A stretch of DNA of 64,000 bases, from the NCBI RefSeq assembly GCF_020085105.1, contig NC_058055.1, positions 21,061,822 to 21,125,821 on the forward strand. The letters are read 5' to 3'. The position numbers and the translations under genes are program-made. The DNA comes from Siniperca chuatsi (taxonomy: Eukaryota; Chordata; Actinopteri; Centrarchiformes; Sinipercidae). This document shows positions 35,144 through 48,200 of this stretch, in pieces (the stretch's first letter is position 1; every line of letters starts with the position of its first letter). Under the pieces are notes generated by a model. The model did no database searches. It had not been told where the DNA came from and saw only the letters and a program-made list of their open reading frames with translations.

Positions 35144-38100
35144 ATGTCTGGGTTAATGTTTAGCCTAAGGACGAGTAGCTCATGGAGCTGTCTGTTCAGG
35201 CTGAGTAGTCATCTGCTGCCTCCGCTGTCCAGGAACAACTCGTCTAAAATGGTGAGTGCTGCAGTGACAGTCAGCCTTTTAGCATTAGCCTTTATAAGCA
35301 TCTTATCTACGTACTTCATACAAGGCTGGAGTTATGTACATGTGGGTGTAATCTCATGAGACAAGCAAGAACTGTACATTCCTGTAGGCTCTGAAATAGC
35401 AAGTGACGAAAGTCCCATGACAAAAACGTACGACAAACTCTATTCGAAAAACTCTGAATTAAATGTCTACATGAATACCTGTAAAATGACACGCGTACTA
35501 AGCAGACTTTGTGGCATTTTTGAATAGCTTCGGAGCTATTCTTCAATTCGGCGTAAATAGTTTGATGGATATAACTCACCAGACAATATTAACTTGAAAT
35601 TTCAAATTTGAGTTCAGCCGTACTCTTTCCTCCCGAACTTTTAACGTTACTTGGCTAATGTTACTGCATATTTAAATTTTGTGAGGATTTGCGGTGTCAT
35701 AAAGTTGAAGATTTAGAAATTAAGTTATGATATGTGGATTGTTAAAGTGCCGAATTGAAGAGTGGATTGTAAACAAGTCGGAAGAGGGTTAAATTCATAT
35801 AATTGTGAGTTTGCAAATAAGTAAGCCAATATTAAACAGATTCAGAATTACAAATGAAGTGTCGTGTGGTTTTTAAAATGTACAGGTGTAGAATTCACGC
35901 TCAGTAATTATAGTTAATTATATACAGTTAAAAATGAATATCACAGCAGTATGAATAAAACTTTCATTTCTGTGTGGCCATTGCCTGTTTGGTTACTAAT
36001 TAGGCCAGCGTTAGTACTCCTTATTGGTGCTAGGCTGCCACCTTGTGGACCACTGATAATAATGTGATTTGTCAGTTAAAATGTCAGTTTTAGAGATGTG
36101 AAATGTTTTACAACTGAAACAAAAACAGTGTGTTCACATTTAACACTGCTTATAGAACACAGCACAGCAGATTGAGAAAAGGGTATAAAAAATAAACACA
36201 GAATGAGTGCTTATTCCAATGTAATAACTACAACAAGAACAACAAAACGATGTTGTGCACATTCAGAGTTTTGTGTTTGTGTTTGTCTCCAGTCGTCAGA
36301 CTCCAACTGGCTCTCCCCTGCAGACCGGGATCAGCTGGTGATGGAGCTCAGGGCCACAGGCTGGGTGGAGGTCGAAGACCGCGATGCTATCTTTAAAGAG
36401 CTTCATTTTAAAACCTTTAATCAGGTGTGTGTGTGTGTGTGTTTATGTTGAAGTACCTCAGACTTGTTAGAGCCAATGTTTTGAGTTAAGAACATTTTTG
36501 TAAAGTGAGGTTATTTTGCCACTTGCTTTGGTTTAGTTTGGGGTTCAGACTTGGGTTTAAGGCTAAGATTACATTTAGGCAAGGCTGACAGTTAAGTCAG
36601 TATAGTCAGGTATGTACTGTATGTATGATCAAGTACAGTTCAGTTAGGTGTATCTGATTTCCTGTTCCTTGTCATGCATGTGTGCTATGAATGCATTCAC
36701 TATGTTCAAGAACATAGTCTATTAGCAGGTCATCATTTTGATTCAACCGCCATGCAGATACAGACAGACACAGAGATGGTTTCTATTTCCGTGTTGAATG
36801 ATATTTGAATTTTGCCATATTTGTAGCACTAAAACATTGACAGCACTGCTGTCATTAAATAACATAAGAGTTGGACGTAAGTAGCGGTAGGTAAGAGTAA
36901 GTAGTGTAAGAATAATTTCTCATATTATTGAGATTAACACTAATGACTAATCACTGGGATCACAATATCTGCATCACTTTACAGCTGGTTAGATTGCGTA
37001 TATGGGTTTTTATTCAATTTATCATGAAAGAAAGAACACACACAGAGGCAGCTGACATCTGCTTCAGTCTTTGTAGTATTTTATTCCAGACGGCCGATAG
37101 AGTCTGCGATGAAACTCAAGTTTTTGTAGAACTCTGTCGGCCTCTGTGTTCTGCTGTGGTCTTCAGGGGGCTGTTGTAAGCTGGCTGGATGTTTGTTTGA
37201 TGGGGATCAGGACGCAGACCGCCAGACACACGGCCATCTTGCTAACCATCGGAAACACACAAATTCATCTGTGTTTATACGCTGATTGGTTGCAGGTGTG
37301 GCAGGGGCAGGTTCCTCTCTGCTTTCACTATTTTTGTTTGGTTCGTGGATTTTATTTTGTTCCTACATGCAAAGCAAAACACTGATGACTAGAGAAAGGT
37401 TGTTAGGTGTTTATTAGCGAAGCCATTATTCCTGCCCATTGTCTGTGTTAATCACCGATCAATGGGGCAAGCATGGGGCTCTAACTAAGACAATGCATGC
37501 TGAGCAGCTCACATGACAAACTGTGGAAAATGGGGATTTTTACTGCATGTGAAGCTTTATGTTGCTATAACAAATAATAGTCAAGTAGTTTATTCAAAGT
37601 TGTGCTTATTTAAAGCTGTTGAAAAAACTAATTTCCATTCAATACTGATGCCAATACAATAACTAAATTACAGTGCTAATACCAATACTTTTTTCTAATC
37701 CTTTACATGGGAATATTAACATGTTTTTCTACAATGAATGAATGAATGAATATTTTATTTTCGCGTCATACCATCGAAATGGGATTACACAACGTACAAA
37801 AATACCACAAATGAATAAAAAATTCTGTAGTTGACACTATTTTTTAAAGAAACAAAAATGATTGCACATACTGTGCATGCTCCTAAATAATAATTAATAC
37901 ACAAAACACAGAATAGTGACATACATTATCAAAGCTACCTATATAACACATTTATTCTTTGTGTCCATGCACTGACCAAATAATCTGACTGTGTGACTGT
38001 CCCAGTCTTTTTTAATTAAACCGAATTACCATGATACAAAAATCATCCCTGTTTTTTCATTTCACAAAGCATGCCTAACTTTTCAGTGCGTCAGTGTTTA

Positions 38101-40326
38101 ACATTGTCTTGATACATGCAGCTGAGCAACAACTTTACCCAAATAAAATACAGCCTAAACCAAACAAAGTTATGATTTATATCAGTAAATGTTTGGTCAC
38201 AGAATAACTAAACCAAACTATGAATCTAAACAAGCATTCAGTGCCAAATTTCCAAACTTGACAGCTTTCAACACATATCGGTCAGTACTCAGCAAGTTGT
38301 GGATTTGACACCCAGCCTTAATCACATCAGGACAGTTTAGGTGATGTCAGACACTTTGGCACTTCATGTCGCTGTGGTCGGCGCCCCATGTAATTTGCAC
38401 CATTTGACATAAGATCTATGTGCATCCTTTACATATTATTAATAACAAAATATTAATTTTTAAGTCCTTTTCAATCCACACAAGGACACTGTACCTGAAT
38501 GATATATATGTGTAGTATTTTTGTAAAATATTCTAAACTCAAGGTTCACTTTCTAGCTTTTTTCTGGAGCTTCCAACTGTATCCCACGACCCTCTTTAGC
38601 AAATGGTTATTGCTTTGCATTATTGTGACCCTTGTACACAATATGGTCAGTGGTCATATGTATAAGTCCTTGAACAGAAACTGGTGCTGTGATCTTCCCT
38701 TCATGTATTGCCAATTGTTAAAGCCATGGGATATGATTGAAAGCTACAGAAAAAAGCTAGTAAGTGAACCTTGAGATTAGTATATTTTATCACACATAGG
38801 TGTTCCCACAGATGTGTATTTGTGGTACATTTTTGTTGTGAAAAGGATTTTCCTGAGTACATTCTTCAGGATCTACCTCTTCTGTGTAATAAACCTGCCT
38901 CAAGTAGTACAGCAAACAACTTGAAGTGTTTAATTTAACGTGCTTGTTGTACCAGACAGGTGTGGTTTATGACATCACCTTAAGTCAGATGATATCAGGA
39001 AACTTGCCAAAAAAAAAAAATAACTTGCAGTTTCCAGTGACTGTCTCAACACCTGGCAGTTCATATCAGTTCTACTATTTCTGGGAGTAAAAGAAACCCT
39101 AAAATATATATAAATATTTTTTGGCACAGCATTGGGAGGTAGCTTTCTACTTTGCCTCAGCCATGTATTGGGTGAAGCAAAACTGCAACATTTCAAGGCC
39201 ACTTAGCGGACTTCCTCTAATCCTGTCGTTAGTTGTTTTAGTCCCTAAAATAGTCTGTTTTTACACTTCCCCGTGTTTGAAGTCGGGGGGTGACTGCTGA
39301 CCTCCCCCATCTGCTCCTCCTGGCTCTAAAGCCTCTCCTCTTACCCCGACACGTCAGGCTGCATTAGCCTGAGACACCCCAGGCGGCCAGTTGGCAGCAA
39401 TTGGGGTTTCGATCAGAATGATTTCTTTCACAAACAATCAAATTGGTTAAAATGTTTCATCTGGTTCACAAACCACTAACAACCCCATCATTCCTTCTGG
39501 TAGATGTGCATTGCTTTCTGCTTTTTTCTTCCTCGTTGCCACCCGCCTTTCTCCATCTCTGTCTCTCTTGTCTTTGTCTGTCTCTCATTCCCATTCTGTG
39601 CCCCATGTTATTGGGGAATGAGCTCACGTTGTTCCAATTTTACATGTTGGCAACTCTCTCCGTCTGTCTCTCTGTCCTTCTTTTTCACCCTCTTTTATTT
39701 TCTCTCCAGCCAACCCCCAATTCTCTGATGCATTTTCACAAACTCTCTAGCTCCTTTTTCATGGCCGTTCTTAAAGGGCTTTTACCAGAGGGGAATGGAG
39801 ATGAGGAGCGACATGCTGGCTGATTTCCATTCGCCACTTATCTGCGAGTGATGGGCTTGAGGAAATCAGATCCCCAAGAGTTTATAATGAGAATAACAAA
39901 TCCCCTCTTTGTGAGGTGAAACACTTCTCCTTGTGGTCTCTAGGGGGCGGTAGAGGTGTGTCTATGACTGTAAACCCACAGTGGCAGCCTGTTGAAGTGG
40001 AGCTGAATACATGAGGCACAGAGCCACTCAAAGCTGCAAATGAACTAAAAAAAAAAATAAAAATACACAGCTGGATTTGCTTTTTTTGAGTTTATTTTTC
40101 TTTGATTACAGCAAGTGGAAAGTGTTATGATGCTGTTGTGACCAGCTTGGTAATTTATCTGCGGCATGTGGGTAAAGTGTGTGTTGTTAGTGGCAGTCGT
40201 CTGAGAAGTAACTGTGAGTTATTTTCCTCATCAAGTCCGGTAATATTTAATCGGGTTTGAGAGGTGAAATCCACTTTCTGGAGTCGCTTTGGTCAGTGAG
40301 AATCCCTGCAATCATATGTGGAAACA

Positions 40327-40359
<33 letters not shown>

Positions 40360-42132
40360 AATACTGTAAATTTTGGTTGGAATTGTGCTTGTTTTTAAGT
40401 TGCAGTCACTGATACTGTTTACGCATCAAGCTTTATGTTATGTGTGTTTACAGATGACCATCTGCTTTACATTTCAGTGGATGAAGTGGAAACATTCATG
40501 TGACACAAGTGAAATGGGTAGCCTTAAGATGCAGTTTGTATAGGAGAGGTGAGCTGTGCATGCTCAACTGCTGTGTTATGTTAGCTGAAGTTGACAACGA
40601 TTGCCATTCCATCTCCCCCGCAAATATTCAGTCATGCAGTGATGGGAAAAAATCACTCAAAAGCTGCATTTGGGATGGAAAAATGGCTGGTTGTTATCTT
40701 GAGTCTGTCCTTGCCAAGTAAACAAGCCTCTCCTTAACTAAGGGAGAGAAACTTTTAACCAGGTAAATGTCCGGAGTGCACTAAGCTGCTTTAATTTAGG
40801 GGTTAACCAGGCAAAAGAGATGTCCACCAGTGAAGAGTTCATTAAGTTTTCCAGACATTCATAGGTGATTTTTAGGATAAATGCTAAAATGATGTCTGTT
40901 AATCAGTTAGTAAAGTGACAACAGATGGTTTTGAATATTGGGTATTTGGGTTCTAGACTATTCAGACAAAACAACCAATTTGAATTCATCACCTTGGATT
41001 ATGGGAAATGGTGATGTTTTTTTTCACAATTTGACATTTTAAAGACTAAATGACTGATCAATTAATTAACCAATTAGTAAACATATTAATAGATAATAAA
41101 ACCTTTGTTTTAGCCCTATTTAGGATACTTAGTTGACTGGGTTCACCTAGTTAATTTAGGTGAGATAGTGCCAATTCTCAACTAAAGGGTTGAGTTTAAA
41201 TGTGCAGGAAGGGAACCTCGTCTCTAATGGTACAGCTACTATGGCTACCAAAGAGATAGAAATGAGCAAAGTTGAAAAGTTCACACGTTGAATCTTAAAT
41301 GTTGGCCTCATGTACAAAACCAAGAATTAAACAGTATTTCCCAAGTCAAATGAGCATTCATGAAAGGTATTTTGAGTGGTGGGGGTGTAAGGATTCACAA
41401 AAGTCATGGTTTAATAGGAAACATTGCCGTATTAACCAACGGCAATATTGCTGTATTTATGTTCCTCCTAACCTTTCAGTGACTTCTGTACATGTCCATG
41501 TGTAAGATGAAAATACATATATTGAAAATCAGTTTGAAAGGGTCAGCAATCAGGCCTCAAAATGAGCGCGTAAGTGTCACAGACTGATGCAGTAAAACTC
41601 CCCGAAGCTGCTTTAGAAACTGTTTTGAGGTCATATTAGAAAGCTATTCCGTGTCAAAATGTTTGCTGAAATAAAAAAAACAGCAATTGATATTTATAAA
41701 TTCACAAAATTTACAGTCATATTTGTGCAAAAAAAAAAAAAAAAAGCAACAAAAACAAAAAAGAATATGACACAAACTTGAGACAAACAACACGCCAAAG
41801 TTGCGGTTCACCACAGGCTATAACCGCATTACAAGCACCGGAAAAAGCTGCAGCGTCCACACAGCTTCTGGACTTAAGTTCCAATTTTGAGACTGAGGAG
41901 AGCGCTGCTGTGTTTCGACAGCTCCCTCCGCTCCACTCTCGGAGGCTGATCCCCCTTTTTATATTCAGTCAGGGGCTCCCTCACCACCAAATCTCCTTCA
42001 AGCCTCTGCCTCTCGTTACAGGCCTTGCTCTGCTTGTGTTGAATAAGTTGTCCTACAACTAAAACTGAGCCCCTGGGTAAACCAAACTCTCAGAGCCATT
42101 CCCCTCCTGCTTCACACACACACACACACACG

Positions 42133-42208
<76 letters not shown>

Positions 42209-45200
42209 CACAGTATGCATGCACAAGGGTTAGACTGATTAATTATTTAGACATTGGCCACTTCCTTGATATCGTTGCGTTCCCTACCTAATTATGAGGT
42301 TCTCTGACATACAAACAATTTACAAAGTTGACAATTCAATTGTATTTTTTTTCACAATAAAACAATTTATTTCTTTTTTTGTCGATTGACAAACACTTAG
42401 AATTATGATAAACAGTTATCATTTTGGTCAATTATTCACTTATTAGTAAGTAAAAATAATAAATATTTTCTGGTTACAGCTCCAAAATATTACTATTAGC
42501 ATGGTTTTCTTTGTGTCATTAATATAAAATTAATACTTTTGAATACGGATGAAATTATTAATTGAAAAACTAATGGATAGATTTAGTACTACTGGAAATA
42601 ATCAGCCCTAATTCAATTAATTGTTCAATTTAATTTTTTGTATGTTCTTCCCAGAGTATCCCAGAGTTTCTTAACTATGGAATAGCATTGGTGAGTCAAC
42701 TTGTTTTTAAAGAGCTGCTAACCCTCAAAGAATTTAGTCAGTGGACAGTTTTGGTGTTTTTAAACTATTTGAGCGGCTTTTCCACGCTGACAAAAATAAA
42801 ATTCTGGCGCAAACACAGAAAACTGGTCATTTTCTGGCATGAAAATGTTTCAGATTCTTTAAAATGTTCAAAAGATATTTTAATAATCAGTCCATCAGCC
42901 TTTAAAACTCCATATCTAAACCCTTGTATTCGCACACACATGCATACATAATCACCCTTCACAAGCACTCACACCATATCTCTTACTCAGAGTGAGAGGC
43001 CGGTTAATCGGCTCAGCGGTGTTCAGTTCCCACCTCTGTCTCCAAAATGGAACTTTCCCTGGGAAATGGAGGCATCCCGCATTCATCTCGTCTTGTGAAA
43101 ATGGCTGGAGGGAAGCCGTGAGGTGTGGCGCCCAAGCGGAGGTGGTTAGATAATCTGGCTATCGGTCCTTGGGTAAGCTAAGATGGCCCTGACGTCTGCT
43201 GTCTTTTGACGAGCCCAATGTCTTTTTAAGCCCTTGCTGGTAACCCTGCAGTTAATGAGGGGGTTTGCTTAAGTTGGCCTTAACACCATGCTTCAGCATT
43301 ACATGACACTCTTTACATAAATAGGAGCTGACTTGCGTGAACATTTGTTACACAGGATATTAGTCACTTAATAAGTGTTCGCAGCGTGCATCACCTTTGT
43401 CAGAGTATCAAATTAAAACTGTCTGTGTTTCTCAACGTGAATTTGAGAAGATTATGATGTTACACATGCTCAGCAGAGCTCTCTCTACTACATGAAAGAA
43501 CTTCAGCGCTTGGCAGCTTTGCGTCATAATTATTCAATATTTAGCTTTAAGTTACATGTCAACTTAGCGGGCAGCCTTGCCTGGCCAGCTGGAAGCTTGT
43601 GAAGAGCTGTTTGGGAAAGAAGAGAAATGAGACATAAGAGGTGTGGTCATCATCATCATCATCACCACCACCACCACCACCGTACAATTCACAGCGTTCT
43701 TGCCTTTCACTGCGGAGGAGCGAAGGTTTTCCAGGGGGCTGATGCTGACGCGGGTGATGATGGGGCTCGCAGGGTAATCATCGGGTAGTCATGGCGGTCT
43801 GTAATGGAGGAGAGCGGCTTGTCTTCGTGTGTGTCGACACATACTTGTGTGTATGCTGAAGAGGTTTGCATATGTGCATTCGTACATGCATCAGTGTGCA
43901 TGTGTGCGTCAGTCAGAGGCTAGTGAAGAGTAGACACAATCTGCATGCACTTAGTCCTGGCAAGACAGAGCAGGCGTTTCTAAGCCCCTGGACTGCGCGG
44001 CGGTGGAAAACCGATCTGTAAATAACAGACACATGTGTTTGAAACTGAGTCCTGTATTCCAGCCCACAGCCGCAATGAGAGAGAGAACACCACTCTGCTC
44101 CGACGTCAAATTGTCTCATCCAGTGTTGTATGACAATCATGCTGTAATAGCACCAAATCGGCTCCTCAAAAGCGGGTGCGTAGGGAAAGGGGCATAGCGG
44201 GGGTCTGTCGTCGGGTGTTTCTGATTATTTGAAATGGGGGCCTGCATAATGTCATGTCAAATTATCTGACTCTTGACAGCTACAGCTTGTTGGGCCAGTT
44301 GGAGAGAACGGCTGGCTGAATGGATGGATAGCCGACTGGCTGGCTGACCTGTTGGATGGAGAAGCGTGGCCTGTACAATACAAATGGGGTAAACAAAGCA
44401 CTTTGAGAGGGAGTCCTTGACCTCTGTTGACATAAGACTTCAGCAGGGAGTTGAGGGTTGGTTTTATTTTCTTGTTTGGCCCAAGTGGAGGGCGTTGAGA
44501 TGACCTACAGGTGACAGACAGGCGTAGCACCGCCACAGTATTGTGTCCTACTACTCTCCTTAATGCCCCCCAGGGACCACCACCTGTGAGTGGAGGCCGA
44601 TGTAGGGCATGATTTTTAAGGCCTTTTCAGGATTTCAGGTTTTTTGGACATTCAACTCCAAGTCATCTGTAGTGGGAGATTACTGCTTTCCTTGCTTTTT
44701 CTCTCCTCATTTTTCCTGAAGAGTCTTTTCTTAGGGTTCATGTTGCACACAGGCTGAACTTGTCATCTAATGTTTCACATTCCGCTTTCCTCCAAATTTA
44801 ATTTTGCTCTGTGGTTCGTTTGCACATCAATGAGGTCTAAACGGGGAATTGTAATTTTTCAGGAAGTGTGACACTTCTCAAGATAAAAGCAGTGTGGCCG
44901 TGTATTGTACAGCACTTTGAAGTTTGGATAAAGAGTATAAGCTCTGGTTGGGGTTGGTTCACTGTCAATTCAACTGATACAAAATGCAAATAAAAAACAC
45001 AGTTATTTGGATACTAATACAGCATTTGTTCTCAATCATTGGCGAACTTCATCATACCATGAGCTGGCTTTGGAAGAAAAATATACCTCTTGAATTAAAA
45101 CTAAATTGAAGTGACCAGTTACTGGTCCAGACTAGAAGTTCCTTCTTCTGCCAAGTTTGGAAATCTGTGGAAATTTATCATGCCGATGTGACTGCAGTTG

Positions 45201-48200
45201 TTTGCAGTTGCAGACCCGTTGTAATGTCAGTGAATCTACAACTGTTATCGTGATAATGTTGCTTTAAAGTGGTGTGACCCAGTTGGCAGACATGTAGTGT
45301 TAAAAGAGATCCTCCCTATATTAAAGAGGGAAGTACACCCATTATTTACACGTGCTGATCAAGGCCAGGAGCAGTTCATCTCCAACGGGAATAAATATGA
45401 AACTCTGTTTTCTTACAGTCATGTAGCCTGGCTACATCATACAGCATTTGGACTGCTGACCAAAATCCTCAAATTCAGCTAGGAAATTAAGCAGGCAATG
45501 AGTAGAGCCTGGCTGATCCTGGATATTTGAGGCTTATAATGATATTGATATTTTACCGATAACAATAACTCTGATCACAGTATATTATCTGATATTCATT
45601 TTTTAACATAAACACATAACAACACAGCCAAACAGTTGATTTGATAAAGATCCCTCAAATTTGGGTATTCAATTGCAACCAAGACATGTATTGAATGGGA
45701 TATTGTACAGTTGAAAAATAAATAATTGTTTAATAATTTCTAAATTACCTAAAATATATCTTTGGCATTTCTGTACTGCAATTTACAATTGTTACTTATC
45801 AGATAACATATACGCCAATACAGATATATTTGTAATAAGTCAAAATTGGCCAATAACATTGGTTTGGCTCTAGCAGAGCGCCCTCTGCACAAGACAGTGG
45901 AAACTTTAACAGTGATACAATTTATCTCCGTCATTCCAATTATGTTAGCTTGTTATTGACACAAACATTAAAGTCTCATTTCACATGGAGACCGGTAAGC
46001 TAGCTGTTTGCGTCAGAGATCCAACAGTAATGTTTTGAGAGGAGGGTAATGTAGTTATAGTACTACACAAACATCATTAGCATCTGCAGCTGAAAGGGCC
46101 AGAGAGTGTGGATCCACCACAGCAACGAGCGTCTGGTACCAATGATGGTGGCAAAAATAAAACATGACAATGATTGATTTTAGTGTAAAACACTGTTCTT
46201 TACGCATATTCTTAGCCTTAGTTTGGCCAATCAGGAGTCTCTTTAAATGCCAAGGGTTGAGTTTTTGTTCCATGACAGAGTCCAGGCTGGAAAGTGAGTT
46301 TTTGAAAGAACATGGTGTTTTGAAATGGGACAATGTGCAGGAACCCTTAAGTATTCACACAGAATCCTTTTACCTGTCACTCAATGTTCCTGAGCAGCAG
46401 ATTAGCCTGAGCACGGCCCTAAGAGAGAGAGGACATGTTTGGACAACACCTGACATGACAGGCTGCTTAACCATCTCCATTAGAGCCAATGAGAGCTGAG
46501 AAAAAGCAGACCGCCTTGGTCTCCAAATTGGTGCCAGTGGGGTCAAGTTGCAGGAATATGCCAATTACTTAAATTGATCAGGAGACGGTTTCCTTGATAA
46601 CCAATTTGATCAAGCTGCCGATCGTGTTACACATGTCGCGCTGCACCAACACGGAACAGGTTGTCTCAGAAATTGGTTACAACGCACTAAAAAGGCTAAA
46701 CGCAATTTCTTCTGCGAGAGTAATTCTGTTTCGTCATGTCAGGTGGTGGACGGGGCCGCAGCCACGGCCTGTAAACAATGGCGTTTCAGTTGATTTAATT
46801 AGGCAGGGAGGAAGTATTTAGGGGCTTAATTGAGATTGCAGTGGGAAATTGCTCTGAAATAGGTCTACCTGATTTTTTTCCCCCTCTCTTCACAGTGGGC
46901 ATGACGAGGGATTTCACTCTCCTCTTTGTAGATAATTAGAATAACTATAATCACTCCCTGGATGGCCTGTGATTGGAGAGAGCCACATGCCAAACTCGAA
47001 ATATGAAGAGTGTGTATGTTTCTGGCTGTGTGCCTGCATGCTGTCTGCTGCTTACGTGGGTGTTGAAGTATGCACATACATGCCTTCATGAGGGTTTTCT
47101 ACATGTAGTCTACAGAGGCGCCGTCTTGTGCTTCTCTGTGTTTCCAATGGCAACATTGCTCCTTGTGCTTTATGTGTTGGCCTTTTATATGGTTTTTAAA
47201 ACATTTTTTTACAGCTGAAATGATAAGTCGATTAATTGATTAATCAGTCGCCATAAAATTAATCGGCAACTATTTTGAAAATCAATTAATCCTTGAGTCA
47301 ATGCTTTGGTTCCAGTTTCTCAGATATGAATATTTTTTGGTTTCTTTTGTGTTCTGTGATTGTAAACTGAATATCTTTGCGTTTTGGACTGTTCGTCGGA
47401 CAAAACAAGACATTTGAAGATGCCACCTTTGAAATTGTGATGGAGATTTTTCACCATTTTCTGCCATTTTATAGATCAAATGACTAATCAATTAATCGAG
47501 AAAAATAATTGACTGAGTAATCTATAATGTTAGTTACAGCCTTACTTTTTTCATCCTTGGGTTATTCTGATTTTATGAGTTGAATCAATGCTACAACACA
47601 TTTTTGGGTACAGTGGCATTTGTTGTTGCGTTTTAATTTTGTTATAGTTTATATGAATTGCATTTTTACGATCAATTACCTGGCGGCTACTGGCCAGGTT
47701 GTTTTCCAGTGTTTGATTTATAATAATAAATTTCAACTATATATGCTCTGGAACTGAGCAACTCATCTTTCCCTCTCTTCTCTGCTTGTTTAGTAGAGCA
47801 ATGATGCTTTAAATGCTTTAGCTGTATTCCCGGAGAACGGCAGCTTTCCTCTTGCAGCTGAGATTTGAATCACATTCAACTCCATGAAAATATAATCTGT
47901 TGTCCACCTCTGTCTGTGCTCCAGGTCAACCTTTCTTTGGTAACGTGTTAAATCTATTTTATTTAGCATTTGTATGGAGTATATAATCATTTATATAATA
48001 AATAAATGCTTAAAAACACATTATAATGTAGTTGTAAGCAAATATGAGTGTTTATTAATGTATTTGTCAACAACTATAACTCATCCTGTGGGAGTGGAGG
48101 TTGGTGTACAAACAGATAATGAATGATCTTATAGTAAAACACAGTTGTGACAATATAAAATATGTCTTCATAGGAGAGTTTTTATAATTTTATAATTTCT

